Shown: in pieces, positions 22,106 to 33,200 of the stretch
Position numbering within the stretch: the first letter of the stretch is position 1
How the letters are laid out: every line of letters starts with the position of its first letter
DNA from: Fusarium oxysporum f. sp. lycopersici 4287
Lineage: Eukaryota > Ascomycota > Sordariomycetes > Hypocreales > Nectriaceae
Reading direction: 5' to 3'
NCBI RefSeq assembly: GCF_000149955.1
Contig: NC_030988.1
Coordinates: 3,192,040 to 3,256,039 of the forward strand
DNA length: 64,000 nt
Position numbers and translations under genes: made by a program
The notes under the pieces: generated by a model
Seen by the model: the letters and a program-made list of their open reading frames with translations, nothing else
Databases searched by the model: none
What the model was told of the DNA's origin: nothing

Positions 22106-22825
22106 TAGTTTATGCGCCAACCTCATTTAATGCAAAAACCCTCAATAATCACTAAAGCCACATTTGAGTAAAATGTTTTACTATTCATGCTTTTAAAAAG
22201 TTCTGATAGGTTAATTTGGGCATTGAGGACGCTCTCAAATCCTTTGGTTAAAAAATCAGGGACTTGGTGGCCAAGCTCGCGTGCCTCAAGCGAGGAGGAG
22301 TATCGTCAAGATTCACTAAATCAGCATCTTGACCGAGATGAAATTGCATAATAGCACCTCAGTTCAGTCTCAATCCAATTGATAAGCTCATTCCACGTTA
22401 TATTAAGAGAATCCTGCCAAGTACCGTTACTAATACAATTAGCTATGTGCTCAGCATGTGGTGTTGTTTCTTGAAGTAGCTGTTGCTCTTGTCGCTGAAT
22501 ATGTAGATCTCCAGACAATAGAGAGGTAGTTTGAGTAGTGGCTGTGCGTGATCCAGGAAATAATCGCGCCGGTGATGGTCTTACATATGTTTGCGAAGCG
22601 TACCGCTACGAACCCAGTGTTATTTCTCTCAGACGTGAAGGGGGTGACCATCCCGGTCTGACTGATCTTGTTGGAGGCGGTAGCGGCCTTCTCGTCATGT
22701 TACATCTCTCGAGCGTTAGAGCCTATTCCTTTATCGCGAGTCGTAGAAACACCGACGATTGACTAAACTGCTTTAATGATCGTTCTACTGTGGCTTATCT
22801 CTTCCTTGCAGGTGATCTGCATCTA
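22106..22825. other. intergenic, possible eroded repeat
   Basis: No convincing gene. Near 22275 there is a hairpin-like CTCGCGTGCCTCAAGCGAGG that resembles the core palindrome of family-A elements, but no TIR partners are visible. Open frames of 65-74 codons on both strands show no family motif. Confidence 0.4.
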
Positions 22826-24944
22826 CCATACAGTACCCCTCTACCGATAAGACCCCTCCACCGATAAGCAAAAAAAAAGTTTCCTCATACAAAATGCCCA
22901 ATTTCACTTGAACGGTGCTTGGCCAAAGATTGAAGCTATTTACATAAAACAAGCTGTGTCTCAACGGGAGTTTCATGTTGTTTCGCATTATGCTACTCTT
23001 TTTTGCGTCATATAAGCGGTATGGTAGTGTGGCACCAATGTAAAACCCCCATTAATGCCTTATCTTCGAATAGTCCTCCCCATGACTTTTAGGTTCTCTA
23101 TCTACACCAATCTTCCATAATTGCCTTGAAGAATGACTCGAGCGTGTTACGCAGAGGATGACGTTATTGAAGCCATATTAGATGTCACCGAAAACGGCCT
23201 CTCCCAGAACCAAGCCAGGCAAAAGCATGGCATCCCTCAGCCGACTCTCTCAGACAGATTAAGAGGAGTACTACCAAAGTCTGAGGTCACCCATCCTGCC
23301 CAGTTGTTATCCAAGTCTCAGGAGTCCAGATAGGTTGCCTGGATACTTCGACAAGAGGCCTTAGGCTATGCCCCTTCTCATAATCAAGTTCGCGCCACCG
23401 TCATTGTCCTCCTACGACAACAAGGGAGGGAAAAGCCTATCGGTGTACATTGGCTAGCCAGGTTCATGAAACGGCATCCATCAATAAAGACAGATAGGCA
23501 AACGCAAGGAGGTGTCTAGGTTCAATTGCTTTACCCCGACCGCTGTCAATTGGTACTTTGATATCCGGGAGAGCGAATATGGCTGGATCAAACCTAAAAA
23601 CACAATCAACTGTAATGAGGGCGGTATCATGGCAGGGTTTGGCGAGTTTCTGTTGATTTGGCCATCAATTTAGCTGATCCATTGCGAATATAGGCTTGGA
23701 TTCTTTGGTTATCGGCAGCAGCGATCCCAAGAGGAAGGCCTTCCTCAAAGGCTCCCAGTCCCGCGCTTGGACTAGCTTTATCGAGGCCGTCACAGCAACT
23801 GGCCATCTTCTGAAGCCCGGAATTATCTTCAAGGGCAAAGAGCTTCAGCAACAGTGGTTTGTCGATGAGCTCAAGCAAGTAGCTGACTGGCATTATATCA
23901 CGTCCGAGAACGGCTGGACGGACAACCATATCGCAGTCGAGTGGCTCAAGGAGGTCTACCTTCCCCAGACTCAACCAGAAGACGAGTCTGACGCGAGACT
24001 CATTATATTGGATGGACATAGAAGCCATGTATCTGTACGTGTCTAGCTGTTTTGAATCAAGTTAATCAAAGTTGTTGTTGACTCTAAAACTTGACAACGG
24101 CATAGTCAATGCTTCTAAAGCTGCCTATCGCAAAGAACTCCAAAAGCTGACGAGCCTGACTGATTCTGCGCCGGTGGATAAGGTCAACTTCATTAAGGCA
24201 TATGCCAAGGCCAGGGAAGTGGGCATGACGAAGAAAAACATCCTCTCAGGCTGGAGAGTGACTGGAAACTGGCCGATTTTACGACGTAAAGCACTCGTAG
24301 ACCCAGAAATTCAACCAGAGAAGAAGGAAGTGACGCCTGCATCAGATGGCCACAAGGACAGGCAAGTCGACTCTGATAACACTCCAAAGACCAGCCGCCA
24401 TATCAGAGATCTAGGCAAGAATAAGACCCCATCGACAAGAAGACGCTATTCAGTGATATCCAAAGGGTTTGAAGCTCAAGAATCAAAGATTGCCTCCTTA
24501 AGTACAAGAGTAGCCAGTTTAGAGGAGGAAGTTGGGCGGTTAAGCAGAGGCAAGAAGAGAAAGGCAGTGCCGAATCTCAACACGAAGTTTGTGACATTAG
24601 CCGAAGCTTTAGTGGCTGGTGAAACAATTCCTAAGACAAGCCAGGCAACTGCAGAGACAGAGGTTGTTGAGGATGTAATCGAGGTAGGAGGAGCAGAAGA
24701 GGATGTAAGCACAAATTCGGAGGCAGAGGAATTATCTGTCACACGAACTCGCGCAGGCCGCGCAGTCAAGAGGCTAAGAGGATATTAAATTGCATGTAAT
24801 TCTGTACCGATAAACAGCAATCAATTTGTTTTTCGTATTTCTGGTGACTCTTTGCAAGGTGGCTGAAAAATAGCAGTTTGTATGGGGAAACTTTTTTTTT
24901 TCTTATCGGTAGAGGGGTCTTATCGGTAGAGGGGTACTGCATGG
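22826..24944 (+). mobile_element. Fot/pogo-type transposon, long TIRs
   Basis: 2119 bp. Terminal repeats of about 70 bp begin CCATACAGTACCCCTCTACC (left) and are mirrored at the right with few mismatches. Each contains two copies of CTACCGATAAG-like sequence and an A-rich tract. TA duplications are at 22824-22825 and 24945-24946. Confidence 0.9.
23133..24788 (+). pseudogene. pogo/Fot transposase with core deletion
   Basis: The start MTRACYAEDDVIEAILDV is an HTH like that of the other Fot copies. A TAG at 23331 interrupts the frame (SQESR then VAWILRQEALGY), and frameshifts follow around 23515. The interval 23642-23695 fits an intron with a GC donor (GCGAGT) and places LDSLVIGSSDP in frame. 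The second catalytic Asp block is present (RLIILDGHRSH), but the third block (LQPLD region) is missing before ASKAAYRKELQKL. The C-terminus (24072-24788) is open, with a coiled coil and basic tail. Inactive. Confidence 0.85.
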
Positions 24945-24951
24945 TAATGGT

Positions 24952-25126
24952 TATCGCGGCGGCTTGATGCCCATGAGATCAGCAAAGTAGGATGATGCCC
25001 AGGCACCGACGATAGCGGCAGCATTGGAGCCATTGCTGAGAGCAGACTGCCAGCTCGTCTCGATTAAGTATGAGCCGTCGTCGATGGGTTTGCGGAATCT
25101 TCCTTTGAAGACGGGGATGCTGATAA
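24952..25126 (-). pseudogene. MFS sugar (maltose-type) permease fragment
   Basis: The minus strand reads IPVFKGRFRKPIDDG, then YLIETSWQSALSNGSN and FADLMG. This is the region between helices 1 and 3 of fungal alpha-glucoside permeases. It is bordered by the solo LTR on one side and ends at the Fot element on the other. Only about 58 codons remain, so it is a relic. Confidence 0.65.
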
Positions 25127-25228
25127 TGTTGTTTATATTGTGCAGTAATGCTGGTGGAAAAAACAATATTTTATGAAACTTTATTGTTAATTCTTGAGAT
25201 AAGAGTTCTTCTCAGGTTTATATCTCTA

Positions 25229-27069
25229 GACTAACTCACCGCCACCCCACACACCCGTGATAGCATCACAACTGAATCCATAGATGACTTCAATTAATTC
25301 TACAATAATGAGTATTTATTCAATTTAACTGAGAATTTGGAAACTAATTCACCAATATTGTATCTGCAGTCTGTGTTTTTGGCGGATTCTTTTTATGTTG
25401 TTTTCTCTTATTTCCCTCGATCTGATGTAGTACGTTCTTTTCAGCCTGATCACGAGCCGAGATAATCTGTTCAATTTCAGGGAAAGCCTTGTTGGGGTCA
25501 AATTGAACGGCGACTCGGCCAGTGGGCTCTCTTGCTGCTACTGATGCCTTCAGTACTGCCTTTTCCTCCTCTAGGCGTTGAATTTGACTGTTCTTCTGGT
25601 CAATACATTTCATCGCCTTCTTTATGATACAATTGAAGTCGCGAATAAAGGTATTTCCTTGACTTTGTACAGATTCCAGTTGTTTTTGAGTATCGGCTCT
25701 TCCTTGGGGCGTACTTCAGATCGTATCAGCGATTACTTGGGCCTTCCTTGGTGTTATAGGCCCGTTGAAGCGCTTGCGTTTCTTCTCCCTTGGCTTCAAT
25801 GCCGCCAATGCCTTCTGTAGCTTGATCGGGAAAAGCCCAGAGGCCGAGAAACCACCTATTATGTTCCTACGGCTCAGGGCTTTTAATGGAGCCCTCTCAT
25901 AAGCTTTTAGGAAGAGCTGTTGTTGGTGTGGTGAGGTTGCTTCGTATGAGGCCCAAGAGCGGGTAAACTGGCGATAGTATGTTTTTAACGGCCCAAATAC
26001 GGCAACATCGAGCGGCTGAGTGATATGTGATGAGTGTAAGGGTAACCAAGAGAGCCAAATCTGATGCAGCCACGCCTTTTTCATCAATTCTGCTGTAATA
26101 TGTGACTTATGCTGGTCTAGGACCAATAGTCTCCATTGCTTAGGATCCTTCGGCTTAGTCTGCGGTATGAATACCCCCATGAACCAACGGATGAAGATGT
26201 CGCTGTTAGACCAACCGGTTGGACTGCAAGTATACTTCCAATCAGGAAAAACGGCTGGAAACCACTGTCCTTGGAGGTTCTCGCCGGTAAAAACGACACA
26301 AGGCGTGAGACGCCGACCGTCCGCTGATACAGACTCGATTATTGAGCTCCAAGTCGGATTGTCAGAGTTTATCGTCTCTGAGGAAGAAGTCATCGCTGTT
26401 CCGGCTACTATGCCACTGTTGGTCTCACCGATTTGAACGCCGGTCTCGTCAACGTTATACATATAAGGCCTAGTTATTTTCTTCGTGTTGACTACCCAGT
26501 TGAGGCCATCGTAGTACTCGGAAAGTGACTCCTTCGTCACACAACGCTTCCTTACGGATTCTATGACTCTCGATGGCTTTAATTCTATACTTGAATGGCG
26601 GGTAAAGAATCTGTCAACCCAGTTCTTGCCGACATAAGAGACTTGCCCGTTGACTGATGATAACGCCTGTGCGAAGTCATGGATATCCTTCTTCATGAGA
26701 GGCTGAATAGCGCGCTCTCGGTCGATAATATAGTTGACTAGGTCATCTTCCTGCTCTACAGTAAGCGACTGATCTTTCTGATGTGCTGTGCGGATATCCT
26801 GGCCTCCGGCGCATCGATCATGCAATGTCGAGAGCTTGACTGAGTGTTTTACTGCCGAGGGCCGCAAACCAATGATTTCTACGTCCTCAATGGCCAATAA
26901 TATCTTCTTTTCATAATCTGATAGCTGCGATTCTATTGCCATTGAAATTAAGAAAAAACGGATTTTATTTGATGATATAGAATAAAATGAAGTATCCTGT
27001 GTTGATGACGCGTTGATGGTGTTGAAGTGTGCGGGGACGGGGGGTGTGTGGGGTGGCGGTGAGTTAGTC
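25229..27069 (-). mobile_element. Fot/pogo-type transposon nested in solo LTR
   Basis: 1841 bp with ends GACTAACTCACCGCCACCCC and the exact inverse, and TA duplications at 25227-25228 and 27070-27071. Contains one transposase gene. Confidence 0.93.
25344..26942 (-). pseudogene. pogo/Fot DDE transposase with a single nonsense codon
   Basis: Whole reading frame of 532 codons, broken only by TGA at 25716-25718 (codon 409, probably CGA to TGA). It has an N-terminal HTH, CENP-B-like HTH, and a DDE core with NVDETGVQIG, LLVLDQHKSH and ITQPLDVAVF. The stop falls after the catalytic core. The part beyond it (QKQLESVQSQG, IQRLEEEKAVL) is a coiled coil and basic tail. A truncated but catalytic protein is conceivable. 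Confidence 0.9.
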
Positions 27070-27161
27070 TAGATGATTCCATCTATGACTTTGAACTCTA
27101 AATCTAGGACTTTCAGACTAACAGTCTGAACCCTGAAGAGAAGGGCCCAGTTTTTCCAACA

Positions 27162-27372
27162 AATAATGGAGAGCAAGAAATTCACAAAGAGTAGATTCAT
27201 TGTGCTACGGACAGGCGCCACAACGTAACAATGTAAAAGGTACTGGATCCAATGGTACAGAACTTGGCTGAACCGAAACTCATCCATGTATGAAAATCTC
27301 CAGTCAGATCTGTAGGAAGGACCAGCTGAGATTAACACTCCTTGCCAGGGCCACATATACGATGAGTGGCCT
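27162..27372. other. short spacer, possible permease 5' remnant
   Basis: Between the solo LTR and the ipa-like gene. The minus strand reads NLLFVNFLLSI just before the LTR, which could join to the permease scrap on the other side (24952-25126). The match is weak. Confidence 0.25.
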
Positions 27373-29921
27373 TTATTGCTTCTCCTTGAGCATAAACATG
27401 CCCCCGAACCAGCCATAAGCCCGTGTCAATCTTCGTCCATGCCGTCGAGCGACTTCGAAAGGAATCTTGCCTTTTGGATGGGGCTCATGGAAGTGAATCC
27501 CTCGCTCAATGTCCAAAATAGTAGGGGAAAACTGCCAGACAGAGCCATAGAGCTTCTCAATCTGGAAACCTGTAGAGGCCATTGCATGGAGAAAGTCGTT
27601 CCATGGAATGGAGCCAGGCGTCGATGTTACCTCGGGATTGAAGAACAAAGTGCGGAACACCTTCAATGCTCGAGCATCGACGGAGAATGTTGGCTGAGAG
27701 TCGAGAACCTTGGGTTTTGTGGCATCAGATGGTGCCACGTTATCGTTGTTGTTGGACGTCTCAGAGGGGTCACCCTTGGTCTTGATCTTGATCTTCGACT
27801 GAACGCCATGAGCATTGAATCTCTGAGGTGTTTGTGCAGGTTGGTCCAGGAACAGATTTGAAGTGGGCGGTTGAGGGCCCAAAGATCTTGGTCCAGGGCG
27901 GGCTCAGCTTTTTCGTTTGTTTTGGTAGGTTCAACCCATTCTGCGGTCCTTCTCAAGATGCGCGGTTGAGAAAGAAGGCGATAAAGAGCTGTATCTTCAA
28001 AATCCGTGACTCTAGCTTTTGTTACGTCGTCAACCTTGGCCCAGAACATATCCAAATTCGACTCGGCCTGTCGCAAAGCGTCTACCGTCTCCTTTGTCCG
28101 ACGTTTGCTATATGGGTAGGTAAATTTGCCACCTGACGGCTCCGCAAGTCTAGCGGCGTAGTCCAGGCCCTTTTGTAAAAATGCAGCGTGAAGCTGTGCC
28201 ATAGGTTTCTGTAGCGCGGTGTACTCCTCTTTGAAATCTTCCACATGGTCAGCCGAAGCCATCTCGAACTGTTGGGCCCATGGCTGATAGAGCTCGAGTT
28301 GCTTGAGACTCTGTGTGACAATGGCTAGGTCACCGATCATCTTGGCCACGTGGGCCGATATGAGGGCGTCCGCCTTAGGTTCCGCCTGTAGCAGTCGCTC
28401 CAACTCATCGACGACGTTAGGCACGCGAACGAGAAAGAGGGCGTAATCATCTTCCCATAGTGTTTGCAACAACCAAATCAACTGTTGTTCTACCTTTTCC
28501 ATCTTGAACCCCGGGCAACTCCTTACGAATATCTTTGTCGAGTCAGGATCAACAGGCGGCTCACGGACGAAGAATTTCCGCATCGGTGGAGAGGCTGTGG
28601 CAGCTACTTTGAGCTTGTCCAAGGGCCCCTTTGCCGTTTGCTCCAAGAAGTACTTGAAGCGGAGCAGAGAAACAAAGTACTCCTTCGGCAAGTCCTTGGT
28701 GGGCAGTATTTCCTTGTGAAACTTCTGCTGTAGCATGCTCAGGTTTTGGACTTGCCGATGAAGCTCGGTGAGGGACTCGAGATTCGCATAAGCATCTAAA
28801 AGCATACCAAAGGTTACCCGGGCCCAGAGAGTATTCTCCCGCAGCCTGTGAGTTGCAGGATGCGGAAGTCCCTTGGTATCAGGCAGCATTTCTTGTCGGT
28901 GATCTTTGATCTCGCGGAACTGGTCAGCAAAGTAGGCAGGATCCTCACGAAGTGCCCACACGTGATCTTCTGCTGCTGACATCTCGGCTTCGAGAAGAGA
29001 CGTGAGTCGTTCGAGATCAAGTCTTGCCGGTAGTCTGTAAGGCGCTTCCGCAGCCATTGCTGCCAATGATGTGAAGCCGGAAGCGTCGCTGTCCGTCTTC
29101 AGAAATGGCTCGGGCTGGATGCTATACGCGCTACTGGCGATGGCATCGGCGGAGATCTCGTGGAGGACTTCGTGACAAAAATCAACGAGAAAGGGCATCA
29201 AGCGAGCCTGTGCCTCGAGAATAAGGAGGCCCTCCCCAGGGAGAAATTGTTTGCGTGTGTGCATCCAGTCAAAAGCATCTGGGTGCGAATCCCAATCAAG
29301 AAGCTTTCCATATCCCTCAGCCGTGGTGGCGCCATGCAATACCATCGTGTGAAGGTTAAGAAAGATAGGAACCAGTGCCTTTGTCACTTTGCCTAGATGC
29401 ATTGCGTCGTTATCGGCCGCCGCAAAGGCCGGAGGCGGACAACGGCCTCTGGCATTCAGCAGCAAGAGCATAAGCTTAGGCTGTGATAAGTCCTCCTGGT
29501 TGATGTAGGGCCACATGTAGTGGCCTTTATACTTCGAGCCTCTCTCTCGTTCTTCCTTTGATTCTCTGCGAAAGGCCTCGAAATCAGGACGATGAGAGGC
29601 AGGCATTGCCGGCCAAGCTTTGAGGAGAATTTGAAGTCTCTGCTGCCGAGTCTTCTTGGTCCACCTTTTCTGAATCGTGGCCTCATGCCTCTCCAGAATT
29701 TGCTTTAGGAGATGGTGGCTTGCAAAGACCTTGGCCGAGTATTCTCCAGCCTGTCGCCGAACCTTGGCCGGAGAGGGAAGTTCGGGCATTGGACCTCCCA
29801 TGGCGGTAAGGAATTCAACGGGATTAGACCAGTCAATATCAGGCAGAGAACCATCTTGACTGTCGAAATTTTGGCCCTCCTCTGAGAAGGGGTCAAACTG
29901 GAAATCTCGTCTGAGGTCCAT
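27373..29921 (-). pseudogene. large 'ipa-like' fungal protein, one-base frameshift
   Basis: The start MDLRRDFQFDPFSEEGQ opens about 680 residues rich in alpha-helix, with no signal peptide or membrane segment. After a frame change near 27890 the last ~170 residues follow. Adding one base gives 849 residues in whole codons, so a single-base deletion is likely. I recognise this as a common uncharacterised Pezizomycotina family often annotated 'ipa protein'. The C-terminal block (PWNDFLHAMASTGFQIEK, KLYGSVWQFSP, FHEPHPKGKI, RRHGRRLTRAYGWF) has the order 'GF..GS..F..P..H.PHP' of HicA-like small RNA-binding folds; this is inference. The LINE 3' end lies directly upstream. Confidence 0.6.
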
Positions 29922-29985
29922 AGTTTTGTTTTGGTGATGAGACGCTCTCAAAGCAGGTGGGGGATATGATTTGATTTAGATTTGA

Positions 29986-30278
29986 TTATCCTACGCGGTT
30001 GTAGTCGTCTAAACGACTATGCCCGGATAACGGGGTCCGGCGAACAGCCGAAGCATCGCGGATCAGTGTTGATCCGTGGTGCCCCACTTCGCCATCGTGA
30101 ACAACGATGACCAGCTGTTCCCAAAATTCCCGCTTTTCGCTCTCTAACTACTATTTACATTTGCTTGCCGGCCCATGTACATAGTGGTTTTCTACCAACG
30201 CGTCCGTGATTCTAGGCTCTGTCGGGCTGTGAGGCCCTCTCTTTCGCGGCTATGTACCTACAGTCTCCCCCCCAGTGC
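29986..30278. other. LINE 3' untranslated region
   Basis: Non-coding sequence between the ORF2 stop and the terminal short-repeat tail. It contains several short inverted segments (for example CGTCTAAACG near 30008), and no gene. Confidence 0.6.
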
Positions 30279-33200
30279 TCAGCTTTGTCTGTTAAGGTCT
30301 CGATCCTGAAATTGCCCAAGGATCTGAGTCAGTTCGATGAACTTGATTGCCTTGGCGGCTGCTTTGCGCTCGCTCAGTAACTTCCGGAGATTGTTGCGTC
30401 CTCGGAGTCGTCCTAGTTCCTGGTCCCGGAGTTGGCGGTGCTGGCGACAGCGCAGGAGGACGTGCGCTACCGTTTGTCGATCCGATCTATAGGGGCATCT
30501 GTTGCTGGAGATGCCTGGTACCTTTCGATTATAGAGGAAATCCTTAAGTCCTATCTTCTCCGTCCGCAGCTGCGTGAGCAGCGCGCTGTGCTTCTTGCTG
30601 AGCCCGTCATGCAAGTCCAAGACCTTGCGTGAGGGTTTGGGCGTGTGCCTGAAAGATGCTCGGCCGCGTGTTTCGGATATCCAGCCTCTTTCCCACGACG
30701 TGGTAGTCTCTTTGTGAGACCATGTCTTCATGGTCGATCGGAGTGGGTATAGCTGCTGCGGTTCTGCTGCTTTTGGTCCCGTGAGGTCGCCTTCTCTCCA
30801 ACCTGTTGCTTCCTTTGCCGCTCGATCCGCTTCTTCGTTACCTTGGATCCCAATGTGCGCTGGGACCCATCTGATCTCGGTGTTTAGACCTTGTAATTGG
30901 AGTTCGTCGATCTGTTTTGCGATGCTTCTGAGCAGGTATGCCCCCGACTTACCCTTGGGCTTTGCGGTCGATCGGATGGCGGCCTGGTTGTTGGTGTAAA
31001 TCAAGACCTTGCTTCTACTGTTGCCTCTGGACCTGTCTTCCTGTGCGATCTGGAGGGCCAGGCTGATGCCTTGGAGTTCACCGGCGTAGACGGTGGAAGT
31101 CGTGTCGTCTCCCATGTAAGCACTCTTTGTTTCTTGGGTGGTGGTGCAGACTGCGGCAGCACCGATATGACCACCGATGCCGCTACCGTCTGTGTAGATG
31201 TGTATGGCGTCCGGCTCGTCTTGTATGATCTGTTCGTGTTTGATTTGCGCCTCCTCTGTGTTTGTTTCGATGAACATCTGTGGCCCCTGCCACCATGGAG
31301 GTACAATGTAAGGCACGATGTGCTCTTGTCTCCGGATATCCGGCCCTTGGCGGTCTCTTATGGCTTGTTCAATAGCTCGTCTCGGGCTTTTCTTCTTGTT
31401 TCTTCTCGCCTCCTCTTCTGTATGTTGGCGTTCAGCTGGGCCGACTCTTCCCAGAGTGTCGACGTTATGCTTGAAGATCTGCTGTTCGACTGGTAGAAGG
31501 TATGTTTCCACGTCAAGGGCAGGTATCGATGCTGCTTTGTACGCTCCACTAATCACCCTAGAAGCTCTGGCCTGTAGGCTTTGAAGCTTGCTCAATGTTC
31601 GCTCTGTGTATGGCTTGTCCCTGGTTCTCCAGTTTGCATTCGACCAGGCAGAACAGGCGTACATCATCTGCGGCACAGCCACTCCTTTGTATATCTTCCT
31701 CATCTCTTTCATTGTCACTCCCCAAGTCGAACCACCGAGGCTGCTAAGGGCGTTGACTGTCTTGGTGACCTTGCGTTGTATTTCATCTATGTGCTGTTTC
31801 CAGGTGAGGGTGGAGTCCATGATGAGACCCAGGTATTTGCATGTTTTCTTTGGTTCGATCGTGCCCCATCTTGTTTGCAGAGGCTCCTCGACGTCTATTC
31901 TTGTTCTCGTCCGTGTGAAGTGAGTAAGCTGGAATTTGTCTGGCGCGAAGATAGACGCATGAGTGGCCGCCCACTGCTCTGCGATATGGAGTGCCTCTTG
32001 GAGTTTCTTGCATGTCTCTTTCGTGGAGTCTGCCCAGGTAAGTATAGCCACATCATCTATAAAGCCGGTTGTGGCCGTGTCGTCTAATTCTCCGCACTTT
32101 TCGATTAGATCTGCGTTGTAGAAGAGGTAGAGGATCGGTGACAGATTCGATCCTTGTGGCTCTCCTGTCTCTAATTTGTAGGGTTCAGATGTGAAGCCAT
32201 CGATTGATAGCGTTGTGGATCTTGGGCACAGGAAGCTTCCGATCCACTTCACTGTTCTTTCATCTATCTTTCTCTTCCGCAGATTGTGTAGTAGGCGTGC
32301 ATGTGAAATGTTGTCAAACGCCCCTGATACATCCAGAAGCAGTAGACTTGCCACTTTGCCTGACCCGGTGTTCCAGGCGTCATATATCTTGTCGATGATA
32401 AGGTGGAGGGCGTGCTCAGCGGATCGCAGCTTTCTTCCACCCATGTGGGTATCAGGCAGCAGGTTATGAGCCTCGGCGAGATAACTCAGCCTCTTTGCTA
32501 TGACCGCTTCCATGATCTTTCCTGTAGTATTTAATAGAGCGATCGGACTGTAGGCCTTTGGTACCGTATAATTGTCTTTCCCTGGCTTCCTGAGGACCAC
32601 CGTTGTCGATTGTCGAAAGTGTTCCGCATAGTAGCCAAGGGTGAGGGACTGATTGAAGATCTTGGTGAGATAGTGCTTGATCCAGGGAGAGGCGATTTGG
32701 AGTGCTTTGTTCGTGATGCCGTCCGGTCCTGGAGCCTTGAGCGGGGCTGCCTCCTCAATGGCCTCCTCTATTTCCCTCGTTGTTATCGGTGGCATGGCTG
32801 TGGGAGCAGGGTAGTTGGCATTCTCTATGTCTTCGATATCAGTGTCAGGTGGCACCGGAAAGAAGGTCTTTCTGAGAAGGTCTGCTTTTTCGCTAGGGGT
32901 TATTGCTTGCTGCTTTGTAGCTGGGTCGACTAGCGCGGGTGTCACGTTCGGTGTTTGACTGTGTCTGTTTCGGGCCCATTTTGCTAACCGCCAGAGGGTT
33001 GCCGGGGATTGGGCAGCTTCTTCTACCTTCTCCTGGTGCTTCTGTTTAAGTGCTTTCTTGATAACTCTACCTTTGCCATTTCGCGCCGCACAGTATGCTT
33101 CCCATGTCTCTTCGGTACGATACAGGCTGTGTCGCCGACGGAGCCGTTTTGATTCTGCCAAGGCTGCAGCGCATTCTTCGTTCCACCCTGGCTTCGATGT

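Larger units (their letters stand above)
25127..27161. repeat. solo LTR, split by a Fot insertion
   Basis: The outer parts, 25127-25228 and 27070-27161, together match the solo LTR at 55588-55783 along most of its length (TGTTGTTTATATTG at the start, CAACA at the end, shared CTAGGACTTTCAGACTAA). A Fot element sits in the middle at a TA. The flanks are GATAA and AATAA, a 5-bp duplication with one mismatch. Left by recombination between the LTRs of a lost retrotransposon. Confidence 0.85.

Noticed and set aside
22321..22651. Minus-strand frames of 65-66 codons
   Set aside because: No homology motif and no intron or start context; kept only as intergenic sequence.
30897..31496. 199-codon plus-strand frame
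   Set aside because: Antisense to the LINE RNase H region, whose catalytic motifs are intact on the minus strand.
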